Of a stretch of DNA of 55,463 nucleotides, positions 41,140-49,482 are shown piece after piece. Origin of the DNA: Burkholderiales bacterium (GTDB lineage: Bacteria; Pseudomonadota; Gammaproteobacteria; Burkholderiales; Burkholderiaceae_C); assembly GCA_016703325.1 (NCBI GenBank), contig JADJCH010000021.1, positions 1-55,463 of the forward strand, given 5' to 3'. The position numbers were made by a program, and so were the translations under genes. The notes under the pieces were generated by a model. It had not been told where the DNA came from, did no database searches, and saw only the letters and a list, made by a program, of their open reading frames with translations. How positions within the stretch are numbered: the first letter of the stretch is position 1; each line of letters begins with the position of its first letter.

Positions 41140-42294
41140 TCACTCGGGACGAAAAGCCTGCAGTCGCCCATCGCGCGTCAGCACCCAAAGCCGGTGGGCA
41201 TCGCGCAGCAAGGGGGCGGCCACCGCACTGCCATCGGTGGGCAATCGAAGCAGCGTCTCGCCGCGGCTGCGGTCCAGGAAGTGCAACCAGCCCTCCCCGT
41301 CACCAAAGACGACCGCCCCGGCAAAGCTCACCGGTGCACTCAGGCCCCGGTTGCGCAGGCGTTCAGTGGACCAGAGGAGGTCACCGCTGCTGCGCTTCCA
41401 CGCCGTCACGCGGTCGCTGGAATCGGCCGCCACCACGACGTCGGCGTCAGCCGCCAGGCCCTGATAGCCGCTCTGCTGGCGCGACCACAGCAGGTTGGCC
41501 CGCTCTGCATTCACACAGGCCACCGCCACCTGGAAGGAGCGCAGGCAGATAGTGTCACCCACCCGCGCGGCGGGCCCCACCAAATCGGACAGCCGCTCGA
41601 CTTCGTTGACGCCGCGGGAAGCAGCCACCGCGAGGTCGCTGCGCACCGAGCCTTGCAGGGGGTCCAGACCGACCAGACGCGCCCCCACCCCCACCAGCAG
41701 CGTGTCCTTGTACGCCATCAACACGCCCGGCTGACTCAGGTTGAGCGGCTCGCCAGGGCGGCGATGCACCCACAGGCGCTGCCCATCCAGCAGGTCGTAG
41801 GCCTCGACCCGGCGGTCCACCGTCAGCACGAACACACGCCCACCGGCCACCAAGGGCGCGGTGGCCACCGGGGAAGCCAGGCGAAGGCGCCAGACCTCCC
41901 GGCTCGCATCCAGCACCACCAGATCGCTGGCTTCGGTGACCACAGCCATGTGACGTCCGTCGAAGCCCACCCCGGTCTCGATGCGGCCGTTCACTGGCAG
42001 GCGGGCCTGTTCGGCACCGGTGGTGGCTTCCAGCAGCAGCACCTCGTCGCGGTTGGCCACGGCCAGCTGGTGGCCGGCACGCACCATCGACAGGTAGGCC
42101 GGCGGTGCACCGATCGAGCGACTCCAGTCGGAGGCCACCTTCAACTTGGGGGCGTAGTCCTGCAAGGGGGCGGGCACCGGCTTTTCCGCCGCGCAGCCGA
42201 CCAGCCAGGCAGACAGCCCCACGACCAGAAGCTGCACCCAACCGCTGCGCCGCAGCGGACGCCCCCCGCCCCTGCGCACCACCGCGCCTGCCAT
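41140..42294 (-). CDS. bamB: Outer-membrane protein assembly lipoprotein BamB
   Basis: A 384-residue lipoprotein of the BAM complex. The signal peptide ends in a lipobox LVGC with Cys34. The mature part is an eight-bladed PQQ-type beta-propeller with repeats such as VLLLEATTGAEQARLPVNG, VEAYDLLDGQRLWVHR and VTAWKRSSGDLLWSTERL. It binds the BamA POTRA domains. Its ATG at 42294 shares one base with the yfgM stop (TGATG), and a GTG lies three bases upstream. It is in the usual hisS-yfgM-bamB-der order. Confidence 0.95.
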   Translation of the reverse strand: MAGAVVRRGGGRPLRRSGWVQLLVVGLSAWLVGCAAEKPVPAPLQDYAPKLKVASDWSRSIGAPPAYLSMVRAGHQLAVANRDEVLLLEATTGAEQARLPVNGRIETGVGFDGRHMAVVTEASDLVVLDASREVWRLRLASPVATAPLVAGGRVFVLTVDRRVEAYDLLDGQRLWVHRRPGEPLNLSQPGVLMAYKDTLLVGVGARLVGLDPLQGSVRSDLAVAASRGVNEVERLSDLVGPAARVGDTICLRSFQVAVACVNAERANLLWSRQQSGYQGLAADADVVVAADSSDRVTAWKRSSGDLLWSTERLRNRGLSAPVSFAGAVVFGDGEGWLHFLDRSRGETLLRLPTDGSAVAAPLLRDAHRLWVLTRDGRLQAFRPE

Positions 42295-42977
42295 CACCGC
42301 TGGGCTCCGGAAGCCGACGGCGACGCTGCGCCCACCGCAGGCGCCATCGCACCCAGCGCCATCAGCTTGGCCTCGACCAGACGGCGGTACTCGGACTCGG
42401 CTTCAAATCCATCCAGCGCCGCGCGGTAGGCCGCAGCGGCGGCATCACGCTTGCCCTGAGCCAGCAGGATGTCGCCGCGCCGATCGGCCGCCAGGGGCGA
42501 GAAGGCACCGCTGTCGCCCTCCAGCTGCTTGAGCGCTTCGTCGTACTTCTTCTGGTCCAGCAGCAGGCCCGCCAGGCGCAGGCGAGCCACCGTGCGGTAG
42601 TCGCTGTCCGAACCCTTCTCCACCACCCACGTCAGGGTTTGTGCTGCGGCCTCGGGCTGGCCCTTGTCGAACTGCAGTCGCGCTGTCAGCAGTGCGGCCT
42701 GTGTGGCATAGGTGGTGGAACCAAAGCGGTCCTTCAGGTCCCCCAGCACCTGCTGGCTGCGCTGCAGGTCTCCCTGCTGCACGACCTTTTCCAGCTCACT
42801 GAACATGCCGCCGGCCCTGCCGGCCTGGTCGCGCTGCCACCACTGCCAGCCCATCCAGGCGGCGTAGGCGGCAAGCACAAGGGTGAGCGTCCAGGTGATC
42901 AGGTTGCCGTACTTGCGCCAGAAGTGCTTCAGCTCGTCGAGCTGTTCCTGCTCCTGCAGGTCGAGGGAATTGGCCAT
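42294..42977 (-). CDS. YfgM-like TPR membrane protein (SecYEG ancillary subunit)
   Basis: A 227-residue bitopic inner-membrane protein. The cytoplasmic N-terminus LDLQEQEQLDELKHFWRKYGN is followed by one transmembrane helix (LITWTLTLVLAAYAAWMGWQWW, about 26-47) and a periplasmic TPR-like helical domain. In the YfgM family it associates with SecYEG and PpiD and helps periplasmic protein traffic. The hisS-yfgM-bamB order supports this call. The C-terminus ends in an Ala/Ser-rich tail. Confidence 0.9.
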   Translation of the reverse strand: MANSLDLQEQEQLDELKHFWRKYGNLITWTLTLVLAAYAAWMGWQWWQRDQAGRAGGMFSELEKVVQQGDLQRSQQVLGDLKDRFGSTTYATQAALLTARLQFDKGQPEAAAQTLTWVVEKGSDSDYRTVARLRLAGLLLDQKKYDEALKQLEGDSGAFSPLAADRRGDILLAQGKRDAAAAAYRAALDGFEAESEYRRLVEAKLMALGAMAPAVGAASPSASGAQR

Positions 42978-43004
42978 GGGTGGGCTGTGGTGGGTTCAGT
43001 GGGC

Positions 43005-43029
43005 GGGCGCCGGCATTATCGCGGCGCCC
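43005..43029 (-). other. Hairpin between hisS and yfgM
   Basis: GGGCGCCG/CGGCGCCC forms an 8-base-pair GC stem with a 9-base loop in the 73-base gap after hisS. There is no T-run. It may set the hisS/yfgM expression ratio or protect transcript ends. Confidence 0.45.
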
Positions 43030-43050
43030 GGCAATGGGTCGGGTTGGAGA

Positions 43051-44352
43051 TCAGCTGCGCAGCTGCGACGCCCATTCGGCGGCACTGGCGAGCGGCTGCA
43101 GCAGTTGCCGCGGCGCGTCCGCCACTTGGGCAGGATCGTCACGCAGCCGCTTCACGGCCACCTGCCCCTGCGCCAGCTCATCGGCGCCGAACACCAGCGC
43201 GTGGCGGGCCCCGCTGGCGTCGGCCTTCTTGAACTGGGACTTCATGCTGCCCAGGCCATCCTTGCCACCGGCATGCAGCACCACGGCGCAACCCTCGGCG
43301 CGCAGGGCCTCGACACAGGCGGTGGCCAAAGGCAGCGCCGCGGCGTCCGGGATCACCGCATAGGCGTCGGGTGCCTGCACCGGAGTGGACACGCCAACCT
43401 CCTCCAGCAGCGCCAGCACGCGCTCGATGCCCAGGCCCCAGCCCACCGCAGGCGCGGGCTTGCCGCCCAGCTCCGCGATCAGGCCGTCGTAGCGACCGCC
43501 GCCACAGACCGTACCCTGCGCCCCGAGTCGATCGGTGACCCACTCGAACACCGTCAGGTTGTAGTAGTCCATGCCGCGCACCAGGCGCGGGTTGAGGCGG
43601 TAGGGCTGGCCCACTGCGTCCAGCTGCGCCTTGACCGCATCGAGGTGCTTCAGTGACGCCTCGCCCAGGAAGTCCATCAGCTTCGGTGCGGCCTCGACCA
43701 GCGCCTGCATGGCCGGGTTCTTGGTATCGAGGATGCGCAGCGGGTTGCTGTGCAGGCGGCGCCGGGCTTCCTCGTCGAGTTGGTCCGAGTGGGCCTCGAA
43801 GTGGGCGATCAGCGCGGCGCGGTGCGCGCGGCGCTCTTCAGGTTGGCCCAGGCTGTTGAGCTCCAGGCGCACGTCGGTGAGCCCCAGGTCGCGCCAGAGG
43901 CTGCGCGCCATCAGGATCACCTCGGCATCCACCTCCGGTCCGCCATAGCCCAGCGCTTCAACACCGACCTGGTGGAACTGGCGGTAGCGGCCCTTCTGCG
44001 GGCGCTCGTGGCGGAACATCGGCCCGATGTAGAACAGGCGCTTGCCGCCTTCGTACAGAAGTGAGTGCTCGTTCACCGCACGTACCACGCCGGCGGTGCC
44101 CTCGGGACGCAACGTGAGCTGGTCGCCATTCATGCGGTCTTCGAAGGAGTACATCTCCTTCTCGACGATGTCGGTGACCTCGCCCAGCCCGCGCACGAAC
44201 AGCGCAGTGGGCTCGACGATCGGGGTGCGGATGTTGGCGTAACCGTAGCGGCGCATCAGTGCGCGCACGGTGGTCTCGAACCACTCCCAGCGCGCCGATT
44301 CCGGCGGCAGGAGGTCGTTCATGCCTTTGACGGCCTGAAGTTTTTCGCTCAT
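43051..44352 (-). CDS. hisS: Histidyl-tRNA synthetase
   Basis: A 433-residue class II synthetase that charges tRNA-His. It shows KLQAVKGMNDLLPPESARWEW, motif 2 (TLRPEGTAGVVRAVNEH ... RHERPQKGRYRQFHQ), histidine-specific motifs LVRGMDYYNLTVFEWV and GGGRYDGLIAELGG, and a C-terminal anticodon-binding domain. The ATG at 44352 (MSEKLQAVKG) is chosen; a TTG two codons upstream is unlikely. HisZ, its regulatory paralogue, is in the same window. Confidence 0.97.
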   Translation of the reverse strand: MSEKLQAVKGMNDLLPPESARWEWFETTVRALMRRYGYANIRTPIVEPTALFVRGLGEVTDIVEKEMYSFEDRMNGDQLTLRPEGTAGVVRAVNEHSLLYEGGKRLFYIGPMFRHERPQKGRYRQFHQVGVEALGYGGPEVDAEVILMARSLWRDLGLTDVRLELNSLGQPEERRAHRAALIAHFEAHSDQLDEEARRRLHSNPLRILDTKNPAMQALVEAAPKLMDFLGEASLKHLDAVKAQLDAVGQPYRLNPRLVRGMDYYNLTVFEWVTDRLGAQGTVCGGGRYDGLIAELGGKPAPAVGWGLGIERVLALLEEVGVSTPVQAPDAYAVIPDAAALPLATACVEALRAEGCAVVLHAGGKDGLGSMKSQFKKADASGARHALVFGADELAQGQVAVKRLRDDPAQVADAPRQLLQPLASAAEWASQLRS

Positions 44353-44448
44353 GGTCAAAGCAGGGGTGCGTCGGACGGCACCAAAGCAGCCGCCCGCAGA
44401 GATTCAGTCACCGGGCAGCGGAAGCCACCCGGCACAGATGGAATGGAT

Positions 44449-45759
44449 TCAGCCCGCCGATTCCGGGGTCGCCGAACCGAAGCGGCGCTCGACATAGCGT
44501 TCGACGATGCGCTGGAACTCCGACGCAATCCCGTCGCCACGCAGCGTGAGCGCTTTTTCACCGTCGATGAAGACCGGCGCCGCCGGCACCTCACCGGTCC
44601 CGGGCAGACTGATGCCGATGTCGGCATGCTTGCTTTCCCCGGGGCCGTTGACGATGCAGCCCATGACCGCCACCTTCATCGCCTCCACCCCCGGGTACTG
44701 GGCCCGCCAGACCGGCATCTGCGCGCGCAGGTAGTCGTCGATCTGCTTGGCCAGTTCCTGGAAGGTGGTGCTGGTGGTGCGGCCGCAGCCGGGGCAGGCG
44801 GTCACGCTGGGCACGAAGCTGCGCAGCCCCAGGGCCTGCAGGATCTCCAGTGCCACCACCACCTCCTGGGTGCGGGCCTCGCCCGGCTGAGGCGTCAGGC
44901 TCACGCGAATGGTGTCGCCGATGCCCTGCTGCAGCAGCACCGCCAGCGCCGCGGCAGACGCCACGGTGCCCTTGGTGCCCATGCCGGCCTCGGTCAACCC
45001 CAGGTGCAGCGGGTAGCGGCAGCGCCGCGCCAGTTCCTGGTACACCGCGACCAGATCCTGCACGCCGCTGACCTTGCAGCTGATCAGCACCTGTGCCGGG
45101 TCCATGCCCAATTCCACCGCCTGGGCCGCCGAGTCCAGTGCCGACTGGATCAGCGCCTCGTACATCACCTGGCGGGCATCCCAGGGTTGGGCACGGCGAT
45201 TGTTCTCGTCCATCAGCTGCGCGAGCAGCACCTGGTCCAGGCTGCCCCAGTTCACGCCGATGCGCACTGGCTTGTCGTGTCGCAGCGCAGCTTCGATCAT
45301 CTGGCCGAACTGACGGTCGCGCTTGTCACCCTTGCCGACGTTGCCGGGGTTGATGCGGTACTTGGACAGTGCCGCCGCGCAGGCCGGAAAGTCGGTCAGC
45401 AGCGTGTGGCCGTTGTAGTGGAAATCGCCGATCAGCGGCACGTCGATGCCCATGCGGTCCAGCTGCTCACGGATCGCCGGTACCGCCTGAGCCGCCTCGG
45501 GCGTATTGACGGTCAACCGCACCAGCTCGGAGCCGGCCAACGCCAGCTCCTTGACCTGGATGGCGGTGCCGATCACATCCACCGTGTCGGTGTTGGTCAT
45601 CGACTGCACCCGCACCGGCGCGTCGCCGCCGACCGTGACCACGCGCGTGCCCCAGGCCACACGGGCCTGCAGGCTGCCCCGGGGCGCGGGCTCGCCCAGC
45701 GGTACCGGCTGCGCAAAGGCAGCCTCGGTCGTCAGCTCCTTGCTTGGGTCCTGCGCCAT
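44449..45759 (-). CDS. ispG: 4-hydroxy-3-methylbut-2-en-1-yl diphosphate synthase
   Basis: A 436-residue [4Fe-4S] enzyme of the MEP isoprenoid pathway. The TIM-barrel half includes PVRVQSMTNTDT, LVRLTVNTPE and IGDFHYNGH. An extended middle region follows, and the cluster-binding half has SVTACPGCGRTT and MGCIVNGPGESKHADIG (three Cys plus Glu). The first 30 residues are an unconserved extension. It depends on Fe-S supply such as the ISC system in this window. It lies between rodZ and hisS. Confidence 0.96.
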   Translation of the reverse strand: MAQDPSKELTTEAAFAQPVPLGEPAPRGSLQARVAWGTRVVTVGGDAPVRVQSMTNTDTVDVIGTAIQVKELALAGSELVRLTVNTPEAAQAVPAIREQLDRMGIDVPLIGDFHYNGHTLLTDFPACAAALSKYRINPGNVGKGDKRDRQFGQMIEAALRHDKPVRIGVNWGSLDQVLLAQLMDENNRRAQPWDARQVMYEALIQSALDSAAQAVELGMDPAQVLISCKVSGVQDLVAVYQELARRCRYPLHLGLTEAGMGTKGTVASAAALAVLLQQGIGDTIRVSLTPQPGEARTQEVVVALEILQALGLRSFVPSVTACPGCGRTTSTTFQELAKQIDDYLRAQMPVWRAQYPGVEAMKVAVMGCIVNGPGESKHADIGISLPGTGEVPAAPVFIDGEKALTLRGDGIASEFQRIVERYVERRFGSATPESAG

Positions 45760-45766
45760 CGAGAAC

Positions 45767-46729
45767 TCACTTCAGGTCGAGACGCGCAACGTTGTCGCGC
45801 GTGAAAGGTTGCAGCTCCACCGGCTGGCCACGCAGGCTCAGGCGGGTGCCGTCGGCGTTGCCGATCTTGAGCTTCATGGGCATCGTGCCGTCCAGTCCGA
45901 CCACCTCGCCAGGCAGCAGCATGCGCGACAACAGCACGGCCCCTGAGGCGTCGCGCACTTCCACCCAGGACTCTGCCGAGGTGCGCAGCAGCACCGGGCC
46001 GGCCGCAGCCGCCTTCTGGGCGGACGCCGCGGGCTCATCCGGCGGCGCAGAGTGCACCGTATCGACCACCGCGCTGGCCATCCCGGCTGCGCCGGACGAA
46101 GCCGCCTGAGGTGCCGATGCAGCCAGGGCCGCCGCGGCCGCCGAAGCCACCCCCGGCACGGCCGAGGCGGCCTGCACCACCAGCTCCACGCTGGATGCGG
46201 ACAACGCCCCCGCCTGGCTGGCGGCCTCCTGCGCGCTTGTGGCCACCCCACTGCCCACGGCACTGAACAACGTCCGCATAGGAGGTGCAAACCAGAGCAA
46301 CAAGGCACCGATCAGCAGGATCGCCGGCGCGAGAACACCGGGTCGCAACCACTCGGGCCAACCACCGACCTGCACCCGCCCGTCCGGCTCGCGATAGGGC
46401 GTGGCCAGGCCGCGCGACACACTCTCCAGCGCCGCAGGCGCGGGCACAGACTGCGGCAGTGCCGCCAATACAGCCTGAGGGTCCAGTCCGAGCTGCCGAG
46501 CCACCGACATGGCCAACCCGCGTACAAAGGCATTTCCCGGCAATTCCTCGAAGCGCTCGGACTCCAGCGCCGCCAACTTGCGCACCGGCACCTTCAGCAA
46601 CTGGGCCAGCTGATCCAGCTCGAGCCCCTGCGCCTCCCGAGCCTGCCGCAGGAGAGCACCGGCACCGGCTGGAGGCACAGCAGGCACATCGCTTTCATCA
46701 GTGCTGCCTGCCTTGTCAAACTCACTCAT
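45767..46729 (-). CDS. rodZ: Cell-shape cytoskeletal protein RodZ
   Basis: A 320-residue bitopic protein linking MreB to the elongation machinery. The N-terminal helix-turn-helix (about 25-90) has LLRQAREAQGLELDQLAQLLKVPVRKLAALE. One transmembrane helix (LRPGVLAPAILLIGALLLWF, about 140) is followed by an Ala/Ser/Val-rich linker and a C-terminal periplasmic DUF4115 domain (SWVEVRDASGAVLLSRML). The ATG at 46729 overlaps the end of pilF by 8 bases. The pilF-rodZ-ispG-hisS order is conserved. Confidence 0.93.
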   Translation of the reverse strand: MSEFDKAGSTDESDVPAVPPAGAGALLRQAREAQGLELDQLAQLLKVPVRKLAALESERFEELPGNAFVRGLAMSVARQLGLDPQAVLAALPQSVPAPAALESVSRGLATPYREPDGRVQVGGWPEWLRPGVLAPAILLIGALLLWFAPPMRTLFSAVGSGVATSAQEAASQAGALSASSVELVVQAASAVPGVASAAAAALAASAPQAASSGAAGMASAVVDTVHSAPPDEPAASAQKAAAAGPVLLRTSAESWVEVRDASGAVLLSRMLLPGEVVGLDGTMPMKLKIGNADGTRLSLRGQPVELQPFTRDNVARLDLK

Positions 46730-47600
46730 CGAACCTTCCTTGGTCAAAGGCCGCAGCCTCACGTGAGCCGGGGAAGCGCGTGCGCAGTTGCTGCCCCCAT
46801 TCATTGGTACCGTCTCGATTGCCGCGACGCCTCTCGATCCGGGCAGCCAGCCAGAGCGTCTGCGCGTTCACCCACTCCGCCGTCTGATTGACCCGTTGCA
46901 CATAAAAGCGCGCGCGGTCCGGCTGCCCCAGCCGCAAGAGCACCTCCGCCAGGTTGACTGCGGTGGCAGGGTTGCCGGCGTCGAGCTCGTAGCTGGCGAG
47001 CAGCGACTTCTCCGCTGCGCCCCAGTCGCCCTTGCGGGCTTCGCAGATGCCCTGCGCCAGGAGGGTCTTCTGCGGCTCACGTTGGCCCGGCGAGGCCAGC
47101 GCCGCCTTGAACTGGCGCAGCGCTTCCTCGTAGCGCCTTTGCTGGCACAGGAACCAGCCGAAGTTCTGCAAGACATCGGCGTCATCGCGCCGCAACGACA
47201 GTGCCCGCTGAAAGCTGCTTTCCGCCAGCACCGGCTCGCCCAGGCTGGCATAGATCAACCCGCGCAGGTTGTATCCCGCCACCAGCTCGGGATCGACCGC
47301 CAGCGCCCGCTTCACTTCATCCAGGGCCGTGGCGGACTGCCCCTGGGCAAAGTAGGCCGAGGCCAGCTCCAGGCGGATGCGGGCCCGCCTGGCATGGTCG
47401 GTCTCGTCGGACGCCGTGACCAGGTCCTGACTGTCAGGCGAACGCGCCAGACGGTTCGAGGAGCTGGATGACCCCGACACATCGGAGGAGGAAACGCAGC
47501 CCCCCAGGATCCCACACAGGCTCAACATCAGGCCGGCCCCCAGAAACGGAGCCAAGTCCCGCCACGCGGGGGGGCATACCCATCGCCGTGATGCCGTCAT
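46722..47600 (-). CDS. pilF: Type IV pilus biogenesis lipoprotein PilF/PilW (TPR)
   Basis: A 292-residue lipoprotein pilotin for the PilQ secretin. The signal peptide ends in lipobox LGGC with Cys35, followed by a Ser-rich linker. About six TPR repeats occupy residues 70-260 (ARIRLELASAYFAQGQSATALDEVKRAL, AGYNLRGLIYASLGEPVLAESSFQRAL). The start overlaps the rlmN stop by four bases (ATGA). Its position between rlmN and rodZ is the family's usual place. No other pilus genes are in this window. Confidence 0.92.
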   Translation of the reverse strand: MTASRRWVCPPAWRDLAPFLGAGLMLSLCGILGGCVSSSDVSGSSSSSNRLARSPDSQDLVTASDETDHARRARIRLELASAYFAQGQSATALDEVKRALAVDPELVAGYNLRGLIYASLGEPVLAESSFQRALSLRRDDADVLQNFGWFLCQQRRYEEALRQFKAALASPGQREPQKTLLAQGICEARKGDWGAAEKSLLASYELDAGNPATAVNLAEVLLRLGQPDRARFYVQRVNQTAEWVNAQTLWLAARIERRRGNRDGTNEWGQQLRTRFPGSREAAAFDQGRFDE

Positions 47601-48781
47601 GCCAGAGGTCCCTCGGGAGCCAGGGGGCGCACAGGCGCAGCCACCTTGCCATCGGTCGACAGACGCTCGCGCCCTCGCTGCATGCGCACCTCCACACGTG
47701 TGCGGTCCTGCACCTCGCCAGCGAGCTGACCGCAGGCCGCATCGATGTCGTCGCCGCGGGTCTTCCGCACGGTGGTGACGATCCCTCCGTCCAGCAACAG
47801 CTTGGCAAAAGCCTGGACTCTGGGGGCTGCAGATCTGCGCAGACCGGACTGCGGGAAGGGATTGAAGGGGATCAGGTTGAACTTGCAGGGCAGCCGCCCG
47901 GCAGGCCCTCGCGCGGAAACCAACTCCAGCAGCGCACGAGCGTGGGCATCGCTGTCGTTCACACCATCGAGCATGCAGTATTCGAAGGTGATGAAGTCCC
48001 GGGGCGCTCGCTCCAAGTATCGCTTGCAGGCCCGCAGCAAAGCCGCCAGCCCGTCCTTGCGGTTGAGCGGCACCAAATCGTTGCGCAACTCGTCATCCGG
48101 GGCGTGCAGCGACACCGCCAGCGCCACCGGGCATTCGTCGCGCAGGGTGTCGATCTTGGCCACCATGCCGGAGGTGGACACCGTGACCCTGCGCCGCGAC
48201 AGACCGTAGGCGTGGTCATCCAGCATCACGCGCAGTGCCGGGATCACGGCAGCATAGTTCTGAAGCGGCTCGCCCATGCCCATCATCACCACGTTGGTGA
48301 TGACGCGGGGGTCGGGACCGGAACGCCCAACACCCAAACGCCTCAGGCTGTGTTCGGCATGCCAGAGTTGGGCCAGGATCTCGCCCGTGCTGAGGTTGCG
48401 CGAAAAGCCCTGGTGTCCGGTGGAACAGAAGCGACACCCCACCGCACAACCGGCCTGGGAAGACACACACAACGTGCCTCGATCGTCCTCGGGGATGAAG
48501 ACCGTCTCGATGGCGTTGCCCGCCCCCACATCGAACAGCCACTTGACCGTGCCATCCGCAGATCGGTGCTCGGAGATCACTGGCAGAGCGCGCACTTCAG
48601 CTGCGCCGGCCAATTTGGCGCGAAAGGCCTTGGCCAGATCACTCATGCGCTCGAATTCCGATTCACCACGCTGGTGAATCCAGCGCATCAGCTGCACAGC
48701 CCGGAAGCGCTTCTCGCCCAGCCGCTCGCAGAAGGCAGCGAGGCCGTCGAGATCAAAATCAAGTAGGTTGACCGCAGTCAT
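47597..48781 (-). CDS. rlmN: Dual-specificity 23S rRNA/tRNA adenine-C2 methyltransferase RlmN
   Basis: A 394-residue radical SAM enzyme methylating A2503 of 23S rRNA and A37 of some tRNAs. The cluster motif CAVGCRFCSTG (CX3CX2C) follows VSSQAG. SAM-contact segments are VVMMGMGEPLQNY and RRVTVSTSGMV, and the second catalytic Cys lies in VRKTRGDDIDAACGQL. The ATG at 48781 (MTAVNLLDFDLDG) fits homologues; the frame upstream is unconserved. A 25-residue basic tail follows the catalytic core. Confidence 0.96.
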   Translation of the reverse strand: MTAVNLLDFDLDGLAAFCERLGEKRFRAVQLMRWIHQRGESEFERMSDLAKAFRAKLAGAAEVRALPVISEHRSADGTVKWLFDVGAGNAIETVFIPEDDRGTLCVSSQAGCAVGCRFCSTGHQGFSRNLSTGEILAQLWHAEHSLRRLGVGRSGPDPRVITNVVMMGMGEPLQNYAAVIPALRVMLDDHAYGLSRRRVTVSTSGMVAKIDTLRDECPVALAVSLHAPDDELRNDLVPLNRKDGLAALLRACKRYLERAPRDFITFEYCMLDGVNDSDAHARALLELVSARGPAGRLPCKFNLIPFNPFPQSGLRRSAAPRVQAFAKLLLDGGIVTTVRKTRGDDIDAACGQLAGEVQDRTRVEVRMQRGRERLSTDGKVAAPVRPLAPEGPLA

Positions 48782-48895
48782 GGTCAGCGGGAGGTCGAAG
48801 ATGCGCAATGTACAGCCCGCACGAGCCTCCCGCGGGAGCACCGCCCTTCACCCGAACAACCGAGCACAGGCGGTGCTGCGCGAAGCAGCGTCGCT

Positions 48896-49321
48896 TCAGC
48901 GGCTGTAGACGTTCATGCCAGGGAAGAAGAAGGCCACTTCCACCGCAGCGGTTTCGGCGGCGTCGGAGCCGTGTACGGCATTGGCGTCGATCGAGTCGGC
49001 AAAGTCGGCACGGATGGTGCCCTTCTCGGCCTTCTTCGGATCGGTGGCGCCCATCAGTTCGCGGTTCTTCAGGATGGCGTTCTCACCTTCCAGCACCTGG
49101 ATCATCACCGGGCCGGAGATCATGAAGTTCACGAGATCGTTGAAGAACGGGCGAGCCTTGTGCACAGCGTAGAACTGCTCGGCATCGGCACGCGACAGAT
49201 GCACCAGCTTGGCCGCAGCGATCTTCAGGCCAGCGCCTTCGAAACGGGCGTAGATCTGACCGATCACGTTCTTGGCAACGGCGTCGGGCTTGATGATGGA
49301 CAGGGTGCGTTCGATGGCCAT
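48896..49321 (-). CDS. ndk: Nucleoside diphosphate kinase
   Basis: A 141-residue enzyme that balances NTP and dNTP pools by passing phosphate through a histidine. It begins MAIERTLSIIKPDAVAKNVIG and has the active-site His in NAVHGSDAAETAAVEVAFFF, the family's standard ending. AGGAGA lies just before the ATG at 49321. It precedes rlmN across 114 bases that include a 12-base palindrome (48827-48838). Confidence 0.98.
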   Translation of the reverse strand: MAIERTLSIIKPDAVAKNVIGQIYARFEGAGLKIAAAKLVHLSRADAEQFYAVHKARPFFNDLVNFMISGPVMIQVLEGENAILKNRELMGATDPKKAEKGTIRADFADSIDANAVHGSDAAETAAVEVAFFFPGMNVYSR

Positions 49322-49380
49322 GAAATTCTCCTGGAGGTGGGCCGTGGCAGACGACGCCGCCACGAGGAACAAAACCCGTG

Positions 49381-49386
49381 ATTGTA
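49381..49386 (-). promoter_or_regulatory. Candidate -10 of ndk
   Basis: On the minus strand TACAAT, about 60 bases before the ndk start, is a good -10 in an otherwise GC-rich gap of 161 bases. No clear -35 is seen. Confidence 0.4.
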
Positions 49387-49482
49387 GCCACCCAGGGTTT
49401 CACCCAGGTGGCCGCAGACCCGACCCGCCACTGGCCTTCAGGCGGAGCCTGCGGCCGCGCAGAGGAGCGGGCCGGGATTCAC